Below, piece by piece: positions 47,510 to 59,516 of a stretch of 64,000 bases of DNA; position 1 is the stretch's first letter; every line of letters starts with the position of its first letter. The DNA lies in assembly GCA_036245805.1 (NCBI GenBank), contig BTRK01000006.1, positions 50,151,257-50,215,256 of the forward strand, read 5' to 3'. The translations under genes and the position numbers were made by a program. Source of the DNA: Pristionchus mayeri. Taxonomy: Eukaryota; Nematoda; Chromadorea; Rhabditida; Neodiplogasteridae. Under the pieces are notes generated by a model. The model did not search any database. It was given only the letters and a program-made list of their open reading frames with translations, and was not told the origin of the DNA.

Positions 47510-49125
47510 AACGTCGACAACAATCAGCCTGCCGAAATGCGACTCCTTTGTAGCCCCTTATTTACCAGCTTGCTCGCCTCAGATTGCTTGCCAATCGAGT
47601 TGTAAGCCTATCATCCAGTCACTCATTCCTCCACTTTCCCGCGTTTTTCCTCCCCTACATCCCCCCCTCCCCAGAAGTCCCGCCCTCTTTCTCCCTCTCT
47701 CGAAGCCATGCTCTAGGCAGTTTCAGAATCCCTTTCCCCTCTCCTCTCCCATATGCTCACTAATCCTTTGTGCGCCCTCCGTTTCGATATCCCAGTTCCC
47801 GTAGCTCGTAAGTCTAAATTCGTGTAATCAATGTCTTTATCCGAGTTTTCTCCCTTCTCCGCCTCATACTAGTTGGTCGTAGTGTCACAAAGCACCTGGG
47901 AACTCGCTCGCGAGCTCTCCATCAGACCTCACGAGCCTCTTTTTCAATCTTCCTCTTGCACATACTGTATCTACTGTTTGTACATGTGATTCACCAGAAA
48001 TCAGATCGAGAGATAGAAAGAGGTCCACCCGAAGAAGATTGGCCAAATCGTGTATTCCATCACAGTCATTCACATACACTCCCTGATTATGAACACGTAT
48101 AAAGAGGTTTTCATCTCGATATTTTAAGCATGGACTGTGTGTTGCCCGACTCGCATCTTCCTCGCTCCAATGCTCATCAGAGCCTTTCCAACGATGACAA
48201 ACTCGGCTTTCGCCTAATTTTCTCATGACTTCATCTCTCTTTTGTCGTGTACCCAAAGCGGTCGATCAAAATAGCAAATACAAATTAGCCCAAATATCAT
48301 TTGCACCCCGTCTCAATTCGCTCCCGTGTTGACTGGCTTCCCCGCGAGTTACATCGTTAGCCGCCCCAACAACAAGAGTGCGTTCTCACTAGAGTTCGAG
48401 CAACGACACCACGGTCTCTTCATTCTATACCATTTCTTGTATATCAATGGTTGAGAGAGAACAGTATGAAATGAAGAGGAGGGTGGTCCGAATGTCGACC
48501 TCACGTTGTAACTTCTCTCTAGCATGATTCTCGGATCCCTTGGAGCGCTTCTGTGCTAATTTCCGCTGCCCCTCAGGTTTCCCATGCGCCATTTCTTCGT
48601 TTTTGCTTTCCCGGAAGCCTAATTCGCCTGTGCGCAGCGCAGTTCCATTTCTGCTTGCTTGCGGCTTCCTACTATCTATTTATAACTTACAAAATCGTTG
48701 AGCTTGTTAGCTCGACGCGCAACTATGCTCAATAACATGAACAAAAAGGGAAAATCGAGATACATGAATAGCATTATCCTACTTCGCTTAACGGATAATT
48801 TTGTCACGTATCCTAAACAACAAAATTTTTGATTAATGTGACCGAGATGAAGATAACTTCCTCATTTTTTTCTCTGATCCGTTCACTTGTACTTAGCGTC
48901 AAAAAACTTATTACGAGCTTGAAATAGGGACCACTTCCTGAATCGCTATAATTTCAACCACACTACATACACAACACATAACATGCACTTCGAATAGCAA
49001 TAAATTATTCTCTATTTTTTCTTGTTTGCTTCCCAGTATTCTTTAGATCGTTCATGTACTTTATTGTCGCGCCTCGGGTGTAGAATGTAATTATTATTAT
49101 TATTATTATTATTATTTTGCTTCAG
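47510..49125. other. Intergenic region after the MGRN1-like gene
   Basis: Presumed 3' untranslated region and spacer. It holds a MITE copy at 48390-48490 (TAGAGTTCGAGCAACGACAC ... GAATGAAGAG-type arms) and a (TTA)n microsatellite at 49090-49117, immediately before the acceptor of the next gene. A 123-codon minus-strand frame (47885-48256) has no supporting features. Confidence 0.55.
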
Positions 49126-52100
49126 ATGGATGTGGCGGATCTGCCGAACGCCGAGGTCCGCCTCAACGTCTCCTTCTTCCAAACGGACGAGGAAAGCGTC
49201 AGCCTGCTTCCCTCGGATGATCCCTCCTCCATTCCCAGGGAGGATTTCGAGTACGGCGACCCAGAATACGAGATCGTCACTGAGAAGCTATACGAGGTGA
49301 GGGGGAGTCTTTTAAAAATCGTCACTCCATTCTATAAACGACTAATCGAGAGGAGAATGGCAGTAGCTCGACGAGAGAGCGTGTAGAATGAAGAGGCGTA
49401 CGGAAAGTACGAGGTGTGCAGAATTCGAGAAAGGCTACCCCGATCTCGTCGTTCTACGCACTATCTTGACTAATCGAGAATAGAGTGTGCGTAGAATGAA
49501 GAGACCGTGGTATCGCTTCTCAAACTTCAGTGAGCAGCGAATGCTAACGAGTTTTACGCTGCATTCTCGGAGCTCAGAAAACGAAAGATGAAATAGCCTG
49601 CAAATGAAGTGTTGTGCGCGGTAAATAGTCATGGAAGCCGATAAACAAATTGCTCGATCCTTGACGAGATTGTCCATACTAGAGACTGGCATACGTGACT
49701 CTGCTTTTGGCTCCATTGTATGCACAAAATGGGGGTGTGGACGTCACTTGTGTCTTTGGCATTCATAACACTCGTGTTTTGAACGAGATTTTTGTGGCAA
49801 AAAAAGAAAAATACTTGTGTAAATTCTGGGGTGTGTTGATGAAATGGATGGATTTACCGGGGCAAAATATTCACATACCAATCATATCGTATCTCTTTTC
49901 AACTTACGTGGATACATCTTCATAATTTCTTTGGTATAATCTCGAATAACGGCATGTATCGCGCTAGACCACAGCTCTGAGAGCATCTTTCGTTGCTTTG
50001 GCACTCCTTCTCTCACACTTCATCGCTCGACCACTTCTCTCCGACCCGGTCCTTCATCTTGAGTGCTTGCACAAAAGAGAATGAGGAACACGATATTGGG
50101 ACTGGGCTAGGAGGAGGAAGGAAGACCGCAAGCGCATCCTAAGAAGGTTACTCCGTCAAAACGCCCAAATTGGATGTGGCAGTCGGGTTCGAGGGGGATT
50201 TTCGGGCGACGTCACCCCGAAAACAGGCTGTTCTCTGGTGGATTTCGTGTTTCTCGGCTCGCCCAAAGCAGCTGTTTTCGTCCTGTTAAGCGGGGAGAGA
50301 CCCAGTCGTTAACCGCAAAACGAGACGTTAGTGAGAATGGCCAATGATGAAAGTAACTGCCTGATTAGAGTTTGTAAGTGAAAACAAAGGTGTTTTGGCG
50401 GGGAGTCTGAGAAAGTTGTTGAGAAGGACTAAGCGATCGCTTAAAAGCACATTTGTTATTCGTGTGAAACAGGAGTCGCTGAATCGTAAAGCAACGGCAC
50501 TTTGCCTCCTATTTCAAACGAAATTCCACAGGGCGAATTCGCCGAAAATTGACTCTAAAATCGGAGCCGCAGACAGATTTCGGGAACTCCGAGGGTGATT
50601 TTGCCCGAAAATAGAGTCGCTATCGAAAACACGGATATAGAATGGGGCCGGGAAATTTCCGGGCTTTTGACTATTCTCATCAAATTGAGGACAGACTAGA
50701 GAGGGGTGTATGAGCAAAAACAATTTGGTGGCAGCTACTCAATGACTAGAGTGCCCTCCGCTTGGTCGTGAATCCACTTTTGGGGGGAATATTTGGAACA
50801 AATGGTTCACTTTTGACTAGATTTTCTGAAAATTTAAAAATTATCTACACTCCCGTTGTCTATTCGAGAGCATTCAGAAGAGCTTGATGAAGCACCCTTG
50901 ATGGATACAAAAGATTCCCAATCGGCAAAAACTGGGAAAAAACAAAAATTTCCAAGATGCAAAAGAGGGTCTTTTTCGTCCACTTTTCCAGGAGACCCGT
51001 GACAGATAAATAAATGCAAAATTCAGATCTATTGCTATCGCTTCTTCTGTCGCGTCTCCCGCTCGACGATTCTCACGCTCATGCTGCTGTTCACTGTGTG
51101 AGTTAACCATTTGTGCAAATTTCAAAATTTCGAAAACGTAGAAAACGGTCGGTAAATCATATCTAGTTGTATGTGTAGTTATAAAAAGATAAATTTCAGC
51201 GCGAATATGAGGGGTTAGCTATACGGCTTCTTAAGATCATTGTTCGTACTCTTCGTGAAAAATTACCCCAGAGAAATATATTTTTGCTGTACGGCCTCTG
51301 GTTCTCTCAGATAGTCACTCATATAGCAGTTAGCATACGAAAATAACTGCTGATTGCATTGCGTTCCGCAATCTGCCCCCGAGGGATAACCTCCCTCGCT
51401 GACAAATGAATTCCGAGAGCAGCCCCGCTATAAAAACATTGCCGGGAGCAAGAGCGCGACGCAGCTCATGCGTGACGAATGATTGGAGGGACTGAAAGAG
51501 AATGAAGCGCATACTCGAGGAAGGATAGTCACTTAGGTTCCGAGGCCGGAAACTAAGTGGACATTGGTGATGAACGAATGACTACTGTACCGTCAGAAAT
51601 TGGCTGTAGAGAACATAGTGAAGTGACTACCCACATTCACAGCTCATACAGGCTGGAGGGCGAAATTCACAGAATCGAAGATAATACTTGATTCCTAGTT
51701 GATGAAAATTGAGTGATAGCTCTATTCACTTACCGAGCTCTGATCGACCGGTATAGAGAGTCCGAGAAATGCGTTTTTCGAATATTAATGGAATACATAG
51801 CAGATGCTTCGCGATGGCGCTGATATTGGTAATCGTGATCTGCACTTTCGTCTCGCTCACTCGATCCGACAACTCCTCCGAGGTGAGCCAGATAGATTGC
51901 CTTATTCGGGTAATTGCAGCCTCACCCCCACACTTTCTCACTACTTTAACGGTCTAGAGGATGTGTTGAATAAGGAGACGATTACCCGAATGTTGAACTC
52001 TGGAGCCAGAACGACCAAATATCCTAATTTGTTTTAGCAGTTCTGGTCACCACAAGAGTTCGTTGTGCGCCGAAACCACTCTGCCGGTAACAATCGTGCC

Positions 52101-52493
52101 GTGTAGATTTGCGCCTTCCCCATTGCTTGCTAGTTGATTGCACCCGGCGATTCAGTAGATTGTAGACTTCGAGGGATGATACCGCGGTCTCTTAATTCTA
52201 TGCATTATCTCATCCTTCGGCCTGTGTAGAATGAAGAGACGATAACCCCAGTATACGATTAGATAGATTTCGCTTCGATTTATTTTCGAAAACTTAAAAT
52301 GTCGTTGCAGCCTCGCGCTTTCCATGGTGAGGAGGCGTTCGGAGCGATCAACTGGCTGCACTACCCGGTATTAAACGAAATTAATCTAATCTAATTAATT
52401 AATTAATTCCAGGTTGGAGAGCTGAGCCTGCGTCGTCTCAACTTCACCTCCGTAGCTCTTGCTGTGCACAATGCTCACATGAAACAGCCCTAA
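49126..52493 (+). CDS. Small type II single-pass membrane protein, family unknown
   Basis: Proposed exons 49126-49296, 51757-51882, 52311-52367 and 52413-52493 join in phase to 144 aa. The ATG lies directly on a TTCAG acceptor, typical of trans-splicing. Residues 1-72 are acidic and hydrophilic. Residues about 74-92 (CFAMALILVIVICTFVSL) form a strong membrane segment with basic residues on its N-terminal side. The C-terminal part has two N-glycosylation sequons (NSS, NFT), which suggests the C-terminus is outside or lumenal. Exons 3 and 4 read EEAFGAINWLHYP and GELSLRRLNFTSVALAVHNA. I do not recognise the family. The start of exon 2 is the weak point: its acceptor is GGTATAG in MITE-like sequence, and the 2.46-kb intron before it may hide another exon. 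AATAAA lies about 235 bases past the stop. Confidence 0.6.
49420..49529. repeat. MITE copy of the TAGAGTTCGAG family
   Basis: Arms GATCTCGTCGTTCTACGCAC and GTGCGTAGAATGAAGAGACC, with outer ends AATTCGAGAAAGGCTACC and GGTATCGCTTCTCAAACTTC, around a GACTAATCGAG loop. A diverged half copy precedes it at about 49320-49400. Confidence 0.75.
51895..51998. repeat. MITE copy, TTCGGGTAAT subfamily
   Basis: Ends TTATTCGGGTAATTGCAGCC and GATTACCCGAATGTTGAACT mirror each other around an ACGGTCTAG loop. It starts a few bases after the donor at 51882. Confidence 0.7.
52162..52246. repeat. MITE copy of the TAGAGTTCGAG family
   Basis: TAGACTTCGAGGGATGATAC and the GGTCTCTTAATTCTATGC arm are mirrored by GTGTAGAATGAAGAGACG. 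The right end is shortened. Lies in the third intron of the small membrane-protein gene. Confidence 0.7.
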
Positions 52494-52543
52494 ACTACCG
52501 TAGTAATAACTTGTATCATACCCCAAGAATCATCTTTCACGAA

Positions 52544-52667
52544 GGCACTAAGCCGGAAGATCACCGTGGGATGATTATCAAAAATTCAACCTTCTCTAGC
52601 ACAATATATTCTCACTCTGACAAAACGCTTCGATTCTCATCCGACGGTGATCATCCGACTTAGTGCC
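52544..52667. repeat. Foldback element, CACTAGG family (diverged)
   Basis: GGCACTAAGCCGGAAGATCA ... CCGACTTAGTGCC arms with a TGATCA-bearing inner segment. The flanks TCACGAA / TCACAAT could be a decayed target duplication. It sits in the 323-bp gap between the convergent 3' ends of two genes. Confidence 0.7.
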
Positions 52668-52816
52668 TCACAATTGCTCTCAGTTCGCAATGTTATCATA
52701 TTATTTACGTGTTTTCCAGTGCAAGTAATAAAGCAGTACTCGTTTATAGAACTGGAAGGAGATCAAATACTAAAAAACAGGACAGGGAAATACGGAAAAC
52801 AATACGGGTAAATGAG

Positions 52817-55800
52817 TTAGGCTCTTCTGAGGCTCCGAGTACAGCCGTTGGCCAACTTCTCAACTTCCTGCTCCACTTTGGCAATGTCTTCGAGGGAAAC
52901 GAAACTAGTGCTTAGCCCGCCCGCTCCCTGAAATTACGCAAAATTCCAGGAACGTATCTTTTTGTACACAAAATTCGCAATTAGTCGTTGCGGCATTTTG
53001 CACGAGTTCTCATCTGAATCTTTATAACGAGAAAAATATGGAGACCGTGGCGTGGCGAACACTAGTAATTACTGTCGCCTTTATGCGGCTGAAAGTACCA
53101 AATTTTCATGCCTGGCTGTGCGAACTGTATAGCCATTAATATAATTCGCAATTATGGGTCATCTAAAGCGCTTTTCATGCTATCGTTACTCAAACTCTAG
53201 TCGCTAACGAGAGAAGTAATCAAATGCTTCCTTCCTCCCACTGCCTGTACTATTTCTGGTCGATTAAAACGGTTACCTGAAATGAATGGGAGATCACGGT
53301 AGTCATTGGCGTCGAGTAAAGTACGAAAACCGAAGCGTCGAGCGATTGAAGCTCGTCCAGAGCTGAAAGCCTTCATCTAGCAAGAGATCCAATGAGGGCA
53401 TATTGAAGGTTTGCAACGAAGTATAGCACCGAGAGTTTATCAAATTCTAAGTTCTTCTACTTTCATTTATCTATAGATTTGCTAATTCTTGTTTGTGCCA
53501 ATTTCCAATATCCTGTAGCTTCCATAGATTTACCAAAATTAGGCTCAACCTCTCTCCGCGCTCGCTCCATCGAAGGCGTCTGATATCACGATGACAGTCC
53601 TCTTCGTCAACGACGTCTGTCTAGCTTCCTTGAACAACTCAGCGGCCAGATGCAACGCCTTCTCGACTCCCCGATGACCGTCATCGTTGAGCACAGAGTC
53701 GAGCGGAACCACCGACGCATCACTGTAATTGAATCTCCGCTAGCCTTGTTGTTGTCCCCAAAGAGTGTTCAATTTCCTCCCATTCATCCACTCTCTATCC
53801 ACATCAGTCTCGACGGCCCAATATTTGCGGAATGAGTCATCTGAAAGTTCTGGGGAGAATCGGGACTCACTCGAGAGGGAAGATAATTCGAGAATCCAGC
53901 CCATCGCTGAATTTGACCGCGCCGACCTACAATTTTAAAGATTGTGAAGAGGTGTTCAGTACCTTACTCTAAGACATCATTATGCAGTTTACAGTATGCC
54001 CAGTACTTAGAGTATCTCAAAATTGTCTTACTCTGACACTTCGCCTCTTGAATACACTCGACTGGAGTAGTTTCTGGGCAGCTGCTTGAAGCGCCGGAAG
54101 ACCTGCATGAGAAGTAGAGTCGAAAGCGAAGACGACGTCCAATGAGCATCGATTAGCTCCGCGACGAGGAATGGGAAGATACTGTAATGTTTACTGTGAT
54201 GACATTCATCACTTTATTACGAGAAATTCTAGGTCAAATCTGCGGTAAAACGTGAAAATAAGGTTTCGAACATGGGGACAAGATACATTTTGAGCACATG
54301 TTTGTGTGTCAGTTTCCTATTTCCAGGAGTCGTGGGCGATAATGACGAGACTCGTGAGCGGTCTTCGGCGTTTCGATGGATGAAACATGAGCTCACATTT
54401 TGCTGGGGACCCAAAATATAGCTCGATTTCTTCGAATTAAGTAGAAAATTGTCCTCGAACCGAGCGAATGAGTCATCTGAAAATATGAAAATATGGAAGA
54501 TTAAAGATCAGAGATACAACCTGAAGTAGTTCTGTCCACAACGAACATTCTATCTTCGAACTGTGCGTGCGCCTCGTTTTCGTTTCCAATAATGAGAGAT
54601 GACGGAGTAGAAGTCGATTCTGAAGGCTCATCGATATCAAAAAAAAAGAAATTTCAAATCTCACCGGGGTTCCAGGGAGATGGAGTGGTCGGCTCGGGAT
54701 GTACGTGATCGATTGTATCTAAAAGTGCTTTTTCTTGAGCTCTGATTTGTCTAATTCGCTCACTTTTTCGCAGATCCGAGCCAGAAGCCACAATTGATGC
54801 CAGCCGATCACAAGCGTCTTCTTCAGTGAACACTCGATCAGCGTCGCCAGCCAGGATTTGTAGTTCCCTCCTGAAAATTCAATTATGTCTATATTAATAT
54901 TAATAGCTTCATAATAATTATTTAATGCTGTACTTTTCATCAAAGTCTTTGAGGAAAAGTTCGGACCTCACGACGAATTCCTCGAGAGCGACTGCGTACG
55001 TGGTAGCGCCAGCGAAGGTTCGGATACGATCGGAACTGCGGTCTAGCGGGTCCCAACTACAACAAATTAATGTCAGCTGATGAGAAATGGACTCTTCAAA
55101 ACTTCATCAACAGTTAATGTGCTCATTACCGAAAGAATCCTGCATCACCAGTCCATCGTTTTCGAAATTTTCAAGTTGTACCTGTATCCATCCGTGAGTG
55201 TGATGACAGCCACTCTCCGAGGTCTCTCCTTCTCGAGCACTCGAATCGCCTCGTCCAGCGCCGCTCCCGTACACGTGACTCCACCGTGGAAAGGGAGTGC
55301 TGGATAGAGTAAATTTAGCAAGAATTCGCTGAAAATCAGCATCTATTCCGCTCATCATTCGAGAATCGGCTCTAATGCAGCACAATCACGACCACTCGAG
55401 TGGTGGAAAGGCAGTTTATAGAATAAAGATACCGTGGTAACGTTACCATTTATCATCGAGTCCAGCGTGGCGGCATCGTTGTAGTTCGCGAAGGGAATGT
55501 GCAGTCGGTGCTTGTATTTACTCGAGTAGAGTATCACGCCAATCTCAATATGGATTTTTTGTATCATTTTTCAAATCGAACATGTATTGATGAATGTTTC
55601 GTGATTTACCTTCGCTCGTCCGATAGCCGGCCTTGCGATTGTCGACACGCATTGGAGATGATTTTCCCAAGCGTACTTCATCGACCCTGAAGCATCTACG
55701 AGGAAGAGCACGTCGGGGACTTCAGAATCTACGTCTTCCGGAGGCGGAGCAGGCAGAAGAAGATCAGGAACGGGAGCAACAGTGGCTGCCGGAGGTGGTG

Positions 55801-57099
55801 GTGGAGGCTGAAAAACTATACAACTGTCCTATGACTGTATACACTCTCTGATCACTCGACCGATCAAGGAATGAGATGAAGAAAATATTTCCCGTACCTC
55901 GACTTCCACTGGAGGCGGAGGAGGGAGCTCAGTTGTGTCGGAGGGTGGCGGGTCGGGTGTGGCGGGCACGAAATTGGAAGATGGAGAGGGAATGTCGTAG
56001 CCGGCTGGTGACGGTGGAGGAGGAGGTTCGGTGACTGGAGCCGGTGGCAATTCTGGAATGCTGATTGTGTAGACCGATTATTATTTCCGAGCTGTAGGAA
56101 GTGTGTCTATGAATATACATAAAAATTACAGAATTGCCATAGTCGGAGAGTCGAATGGTCTGATTAACAATCAATGTACCAATAAATGTTGTTGTTGGAA
56201 TTTCCGTTGTCGTTGAAGTCGTCGTGGTCTGGAATTTCCATTTTTCTGAAGCATGTTATCGTCGACGTTTGGACTTCTGAAGTCCGTCGCCGAAATCCGA
56301 TTTATCGTCAACGGTAACTTCTCTCAACAAAATTATGCAGATATTCGCCGTACTTTTGGTTCGGCAAACATCCACTTGCCCACCCTCCCACGTACGCTTT
56401 TTCCTATGTTTTGGAATACAATCTTTTTCGGTCCTACTCTATTCTGATATCTCTGCGAAAAATGTATGCTATTCGAACCGTTGCTTCAGTGGTCGTTTCG
56501 ATGAGCACTCTCACGTCGTCATCTTCGCCGAAGGAAGCAGCCGGAAAGCCGATAGCGTGGAAGTCCGGAACCGGAACGCTCTAAATTCGAAGTTGAATCG
56601 TAACCAACCAATCGACCGATCCCATTCGATAGCTAACTTTGCATGTTATACGATCGAGAATCGTAACTACATGTATCATCCTGCCCTCCCCCGTTCCCAA
56701 CAGTTGCTGCTTTTGACGCAAGTCGCCCGTATGACATTTCGCTCGCGTGCTCTAGCATAGTTTATCTCCTCCTTCACATCCCCTCTCCACTATAATGCCT
56801 GCAAAGTGCCCTGAGAGAGAACTGAGATGTGGTCAGAGAGAGAGACAAGTGTTGCGGTTTCTCTCGCGGCAAGATTGATACTATTGCATTTCGTGTCGGG
56901 TGCGACACCTCTTAGACTAACCTTGTTGCCTCCCACTCTGGATTGAGGGAGGAAATACTTCAGTCCGTTCTATGATGTCAACGGCGAAGTCGTCGACGAC
57001 TACAACGACAATGACAATAACAGAAGTGCCTACCTGAGGCGCTGAATAGGCTGGCCAGAAGAGCAGTGAGAAGAACAGAAGCAGCCTCAGCCTTCCCAT
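52817..57099 (-). CDS. Secreted protein with two VWA domains and Pro/Thr-rich linker
   Basis: Fifteen exons: 57099-57034, 56228-56180, 56052-55898, 55807-55610, 55543-55447, 55299-55182, 55056-54934, 54870-54665, 54619-54521, 54476-54397, 54181-54032, 53926-53871, 53722-53550, 53362-53277 and 52927-52817. Together they give 588 aa. A signal peptide (MGRLRLLLFFSLLFWPAYSA) is followed by a Thr- then Pro-rich stretch (about 23-115). VWA domain 1 has a complete MIDAS: DASGS at 128-132, T197/T199 and D225 in TLTDGYS. After an acidic linker, VWA domain 2 begins DVVFAFDSTSH (418-422), where the DxSxS motif is changed, but ISDAFDGAS is retained. Likely an extracellular-matrix or cuticle adhesion protein; that role is inference. 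No transmembrane segment follows. Head-to-head with the GluCl gene. Confidence 0.85.
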
Positions 57100-57153
57100 T
57101 CTGCTTCGACGGACTACTGTGAGTAATGATCGAGTACCCTCACCCTCCATCTA

Positions 57154-57246
57154 CTAGAGTTGAGAAATTCGGATATTCCTATTCGTTCTGCACATTATTT
57201 CGCCCGATCTAGCGGTGAGAGTGTGTTTAGAATGAAGAGATCGTGC
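57154..57246. repeat. MITE copy of the TAGAGTTCGAG family
   Basis: TAGAGTTGAGAAATTCGG at the left, then TATTCGTTCTGCACATT, mirrored by GAGTGTGTTTAGAATGAAG and GATCGTGCC. The loop is CCCGATCTAG. Confidence 0.7.
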
Positions 57247-57648
57247 CATCTACGCTTCGCTGACCACCGGTTAATCAGTACTTGAACCGATGAGGGATTT
57301 AGAACTGTTCAATGTCAACTGCTAATTTGAGCGGCGAATGCAGTTTTTGTGCCGGCTGAGAACAGTTGTGGAGCTGGGGGTCAGGCCATCATTATCTTTA
57401 TCAAATAAAAAACAATGAAAACTAGTAAAAATTGAGACAACCGAAATGGTATCTGGACCGTCTCCATAATGTAGTAGAACTCCAGAAACTATGCAAGAAT
57501 TCTTCGTCGCTGCTCAAACGGGCCGGAAAATGTGAAGAATGAAGAAACGACGACTCGAATTTCAAACTATAACTTTGCAGAGGTTCCTGATCGATCGCAT
57601 AGATCGTAGATCAGGCAGTCGGAAGCTCGAGCGTGATGGAGAGAAAAA

Positions 57649-57650
<2 letters not shown>

Positions 57651-57684
<34 letters not shown>
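57651..57684 (+). repeat. (CT)n microsatellite
   Basis: About 17 uninterrupted CT units in the presumed upstream region of the GluCl gene. Confidence 0.95.
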
Positions 57685-57687
<3 letters not shown>

Positions 57688-59516
57688 CATCCCTGCACTG
57701 CTCCGCTGGACTGCTTCCTTCTCATGTTACACACCTTCATCCGCGCCATCACTCATCGCATTTTCTTCCCTCTCTCTCTTCACTACTTTTCAGTGTCAAT
57801 TATTATTGTGCATCATAGTACAACAGATTGCTGATCCCGCTGGCCCCGTCCCCTTTTCATTGTATCCGATTTCCACTCTCACATCCTTCTCGTTTACCTC
57901 CTCCGTCCTCTCCAGTCCTTCACCCTTTCAGGCTACCTCAATCCGGAAGAGGTTCGATAATCAAGTTAGGAGCCTTCTCCCCCCTCCTCCTTCCTTTACT
58001 TGGTTCGGGAGAATCATCTCGCCTTAGACAGTCGCTCGCTTGTTTTTTTGACTCCACGTTTGATTGTATTCACGAATCAGGATGCATTTGAGGAGATTGA
58101 GTGAGGCAAGAAAGAGAGAGAGGGATAGAGAGTAGTGTCGCACAATATAGTACCGAGGTTGTTTGGCTGAGAACGACATAATGTCAAGAAGCGAGAAAAC
58201 GGGAAACGAGTCTGACCACTTCAGCCATGTCCTGTTCAGCCTCAGTATCCGAACTCCTTTTCCTTGCCCTATTGAAACTCGAGTTAACATCGCAAATTCG
58301 CTTAGTTTGCAGAGCGAGAAAAAGTCGCGAGAGGAGGCAACTTGAAGTGCCAAGCTGAATCTGAGTAGGTCAATTATCTCCCTGAAACAGGCACAGTGAG
58401 CCCCCGAGAAAGCATGCCCATTGTCTAGTGTATCGCCTCCAAATACTCATCGCTCCTCTTCACCCCATATGTGAGGTGGTCTCTAACGTGTGGATGGGGG
58501 CTCTCCTAACTTCTCCCTTTTTCATTCCCCTTTTTGCCGTACTCGAGAGTAATTTTCGTGGAGAGGACGACGACGCTTCGTCCTCCCCTCCCTCCTCCTC
58601 CTCCCCCTCCACTTCAACTTTGTCCCCTTCTTTTCTTCATCTTCTCCTCCTTCACATCGATTCACCATCATCGTCTTCCACCTGTCCAATTTTCATTTCC
58701 GAGAGAGAGTCTCTCCCCCCCCCTCTCTCTCCATCCCTGAGGGAGGTGCTTTCTCTTAGTGGCTCGGCCTTCGTGATCGTCGACCTCTTCGTCGCCTTCA
58801 GATTCGATTGAGGGTCGTCCCCGTCGACGATCCTCGCACAGTCCTCCCTTCTCCTTTCATCCCTTGTAACTGGATAGGCACGGAGGCAGGGGACGAAGAG
58901 ACGGGCTTATGACGAGTCTCACAGAGTGTGTCAGGTCTTTTCTACCTGATTTTCCTCTTCTTCTTCCACTCTCCTTCTCTCTCTCCCCCCACTACCAAAC
59001 TCAATTGCAATTCATTCGTATCGAAGATTGGTCAAAGCCTTAGAGTGGGGGGAGAAGCGCGAAGAAAAGGGGAGAGAAGGCGTGGCGCTGACAGATTTCC
59101 TGCTTGTTTCCTGGCCACGATCCGCTGATATTGCCCGTATCACTCAGATAATCCTCTATTTGTCGAGCAATCTTCACTATGAGTGTCCACCGGAAATAGC
59201 TAGGGATGTCATTCATCATTTCCATCGTTTCTATGATACATCCCCCCGCTCATCCCCCTCTCACTCTCATATTCACTTTCCTGTCTCGATTTTCTTTCCG
59301 CTGTGTGTACGAGCCGTCTCAACTCTTGCCTTGCACTCAGGCGTTCCTCCCATTCCAGCTACTTCATTCATCCGCGTTCACCCCGGCCTTTATACACGTC
59401 TTCACGACCCCCGGTGATGTCTTCTTCTCCCTCCGGACTCCGCCTCTCCCCCGCCGGCCCTCTTCTTCCCTAGACGGACGTCGTCGTAGTCGCTGTCTGT
59501 TGCTCCAGATTCAGGG

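Larger units (their letters stand above)
57100..59516. other. Divergent upstream region of VWA and GluCl genes
   Basis: About 2.4 kb between two divergent genes. It contains a MITE copy (57154-57246), a (CT)n microsatellite at 57651-57684, and long pyrimidine-rich stretches up to 59.5 kb. These stretches generate many plus-strand Ser/Pro open frames without coding meaning. The GluCl start is preceded by TTCAGGG, a possible trans-splice site. Confidence 0.55.

Noticed and set aside
47885..48256. 123-codon minus-strand open frame downstream of the MGRN1-like gene
   Set aside because: It has a start codon and some charged composition, but no splice signals, homology or codon bias. It probably lies in the 3' flank of the plus-strand gene.
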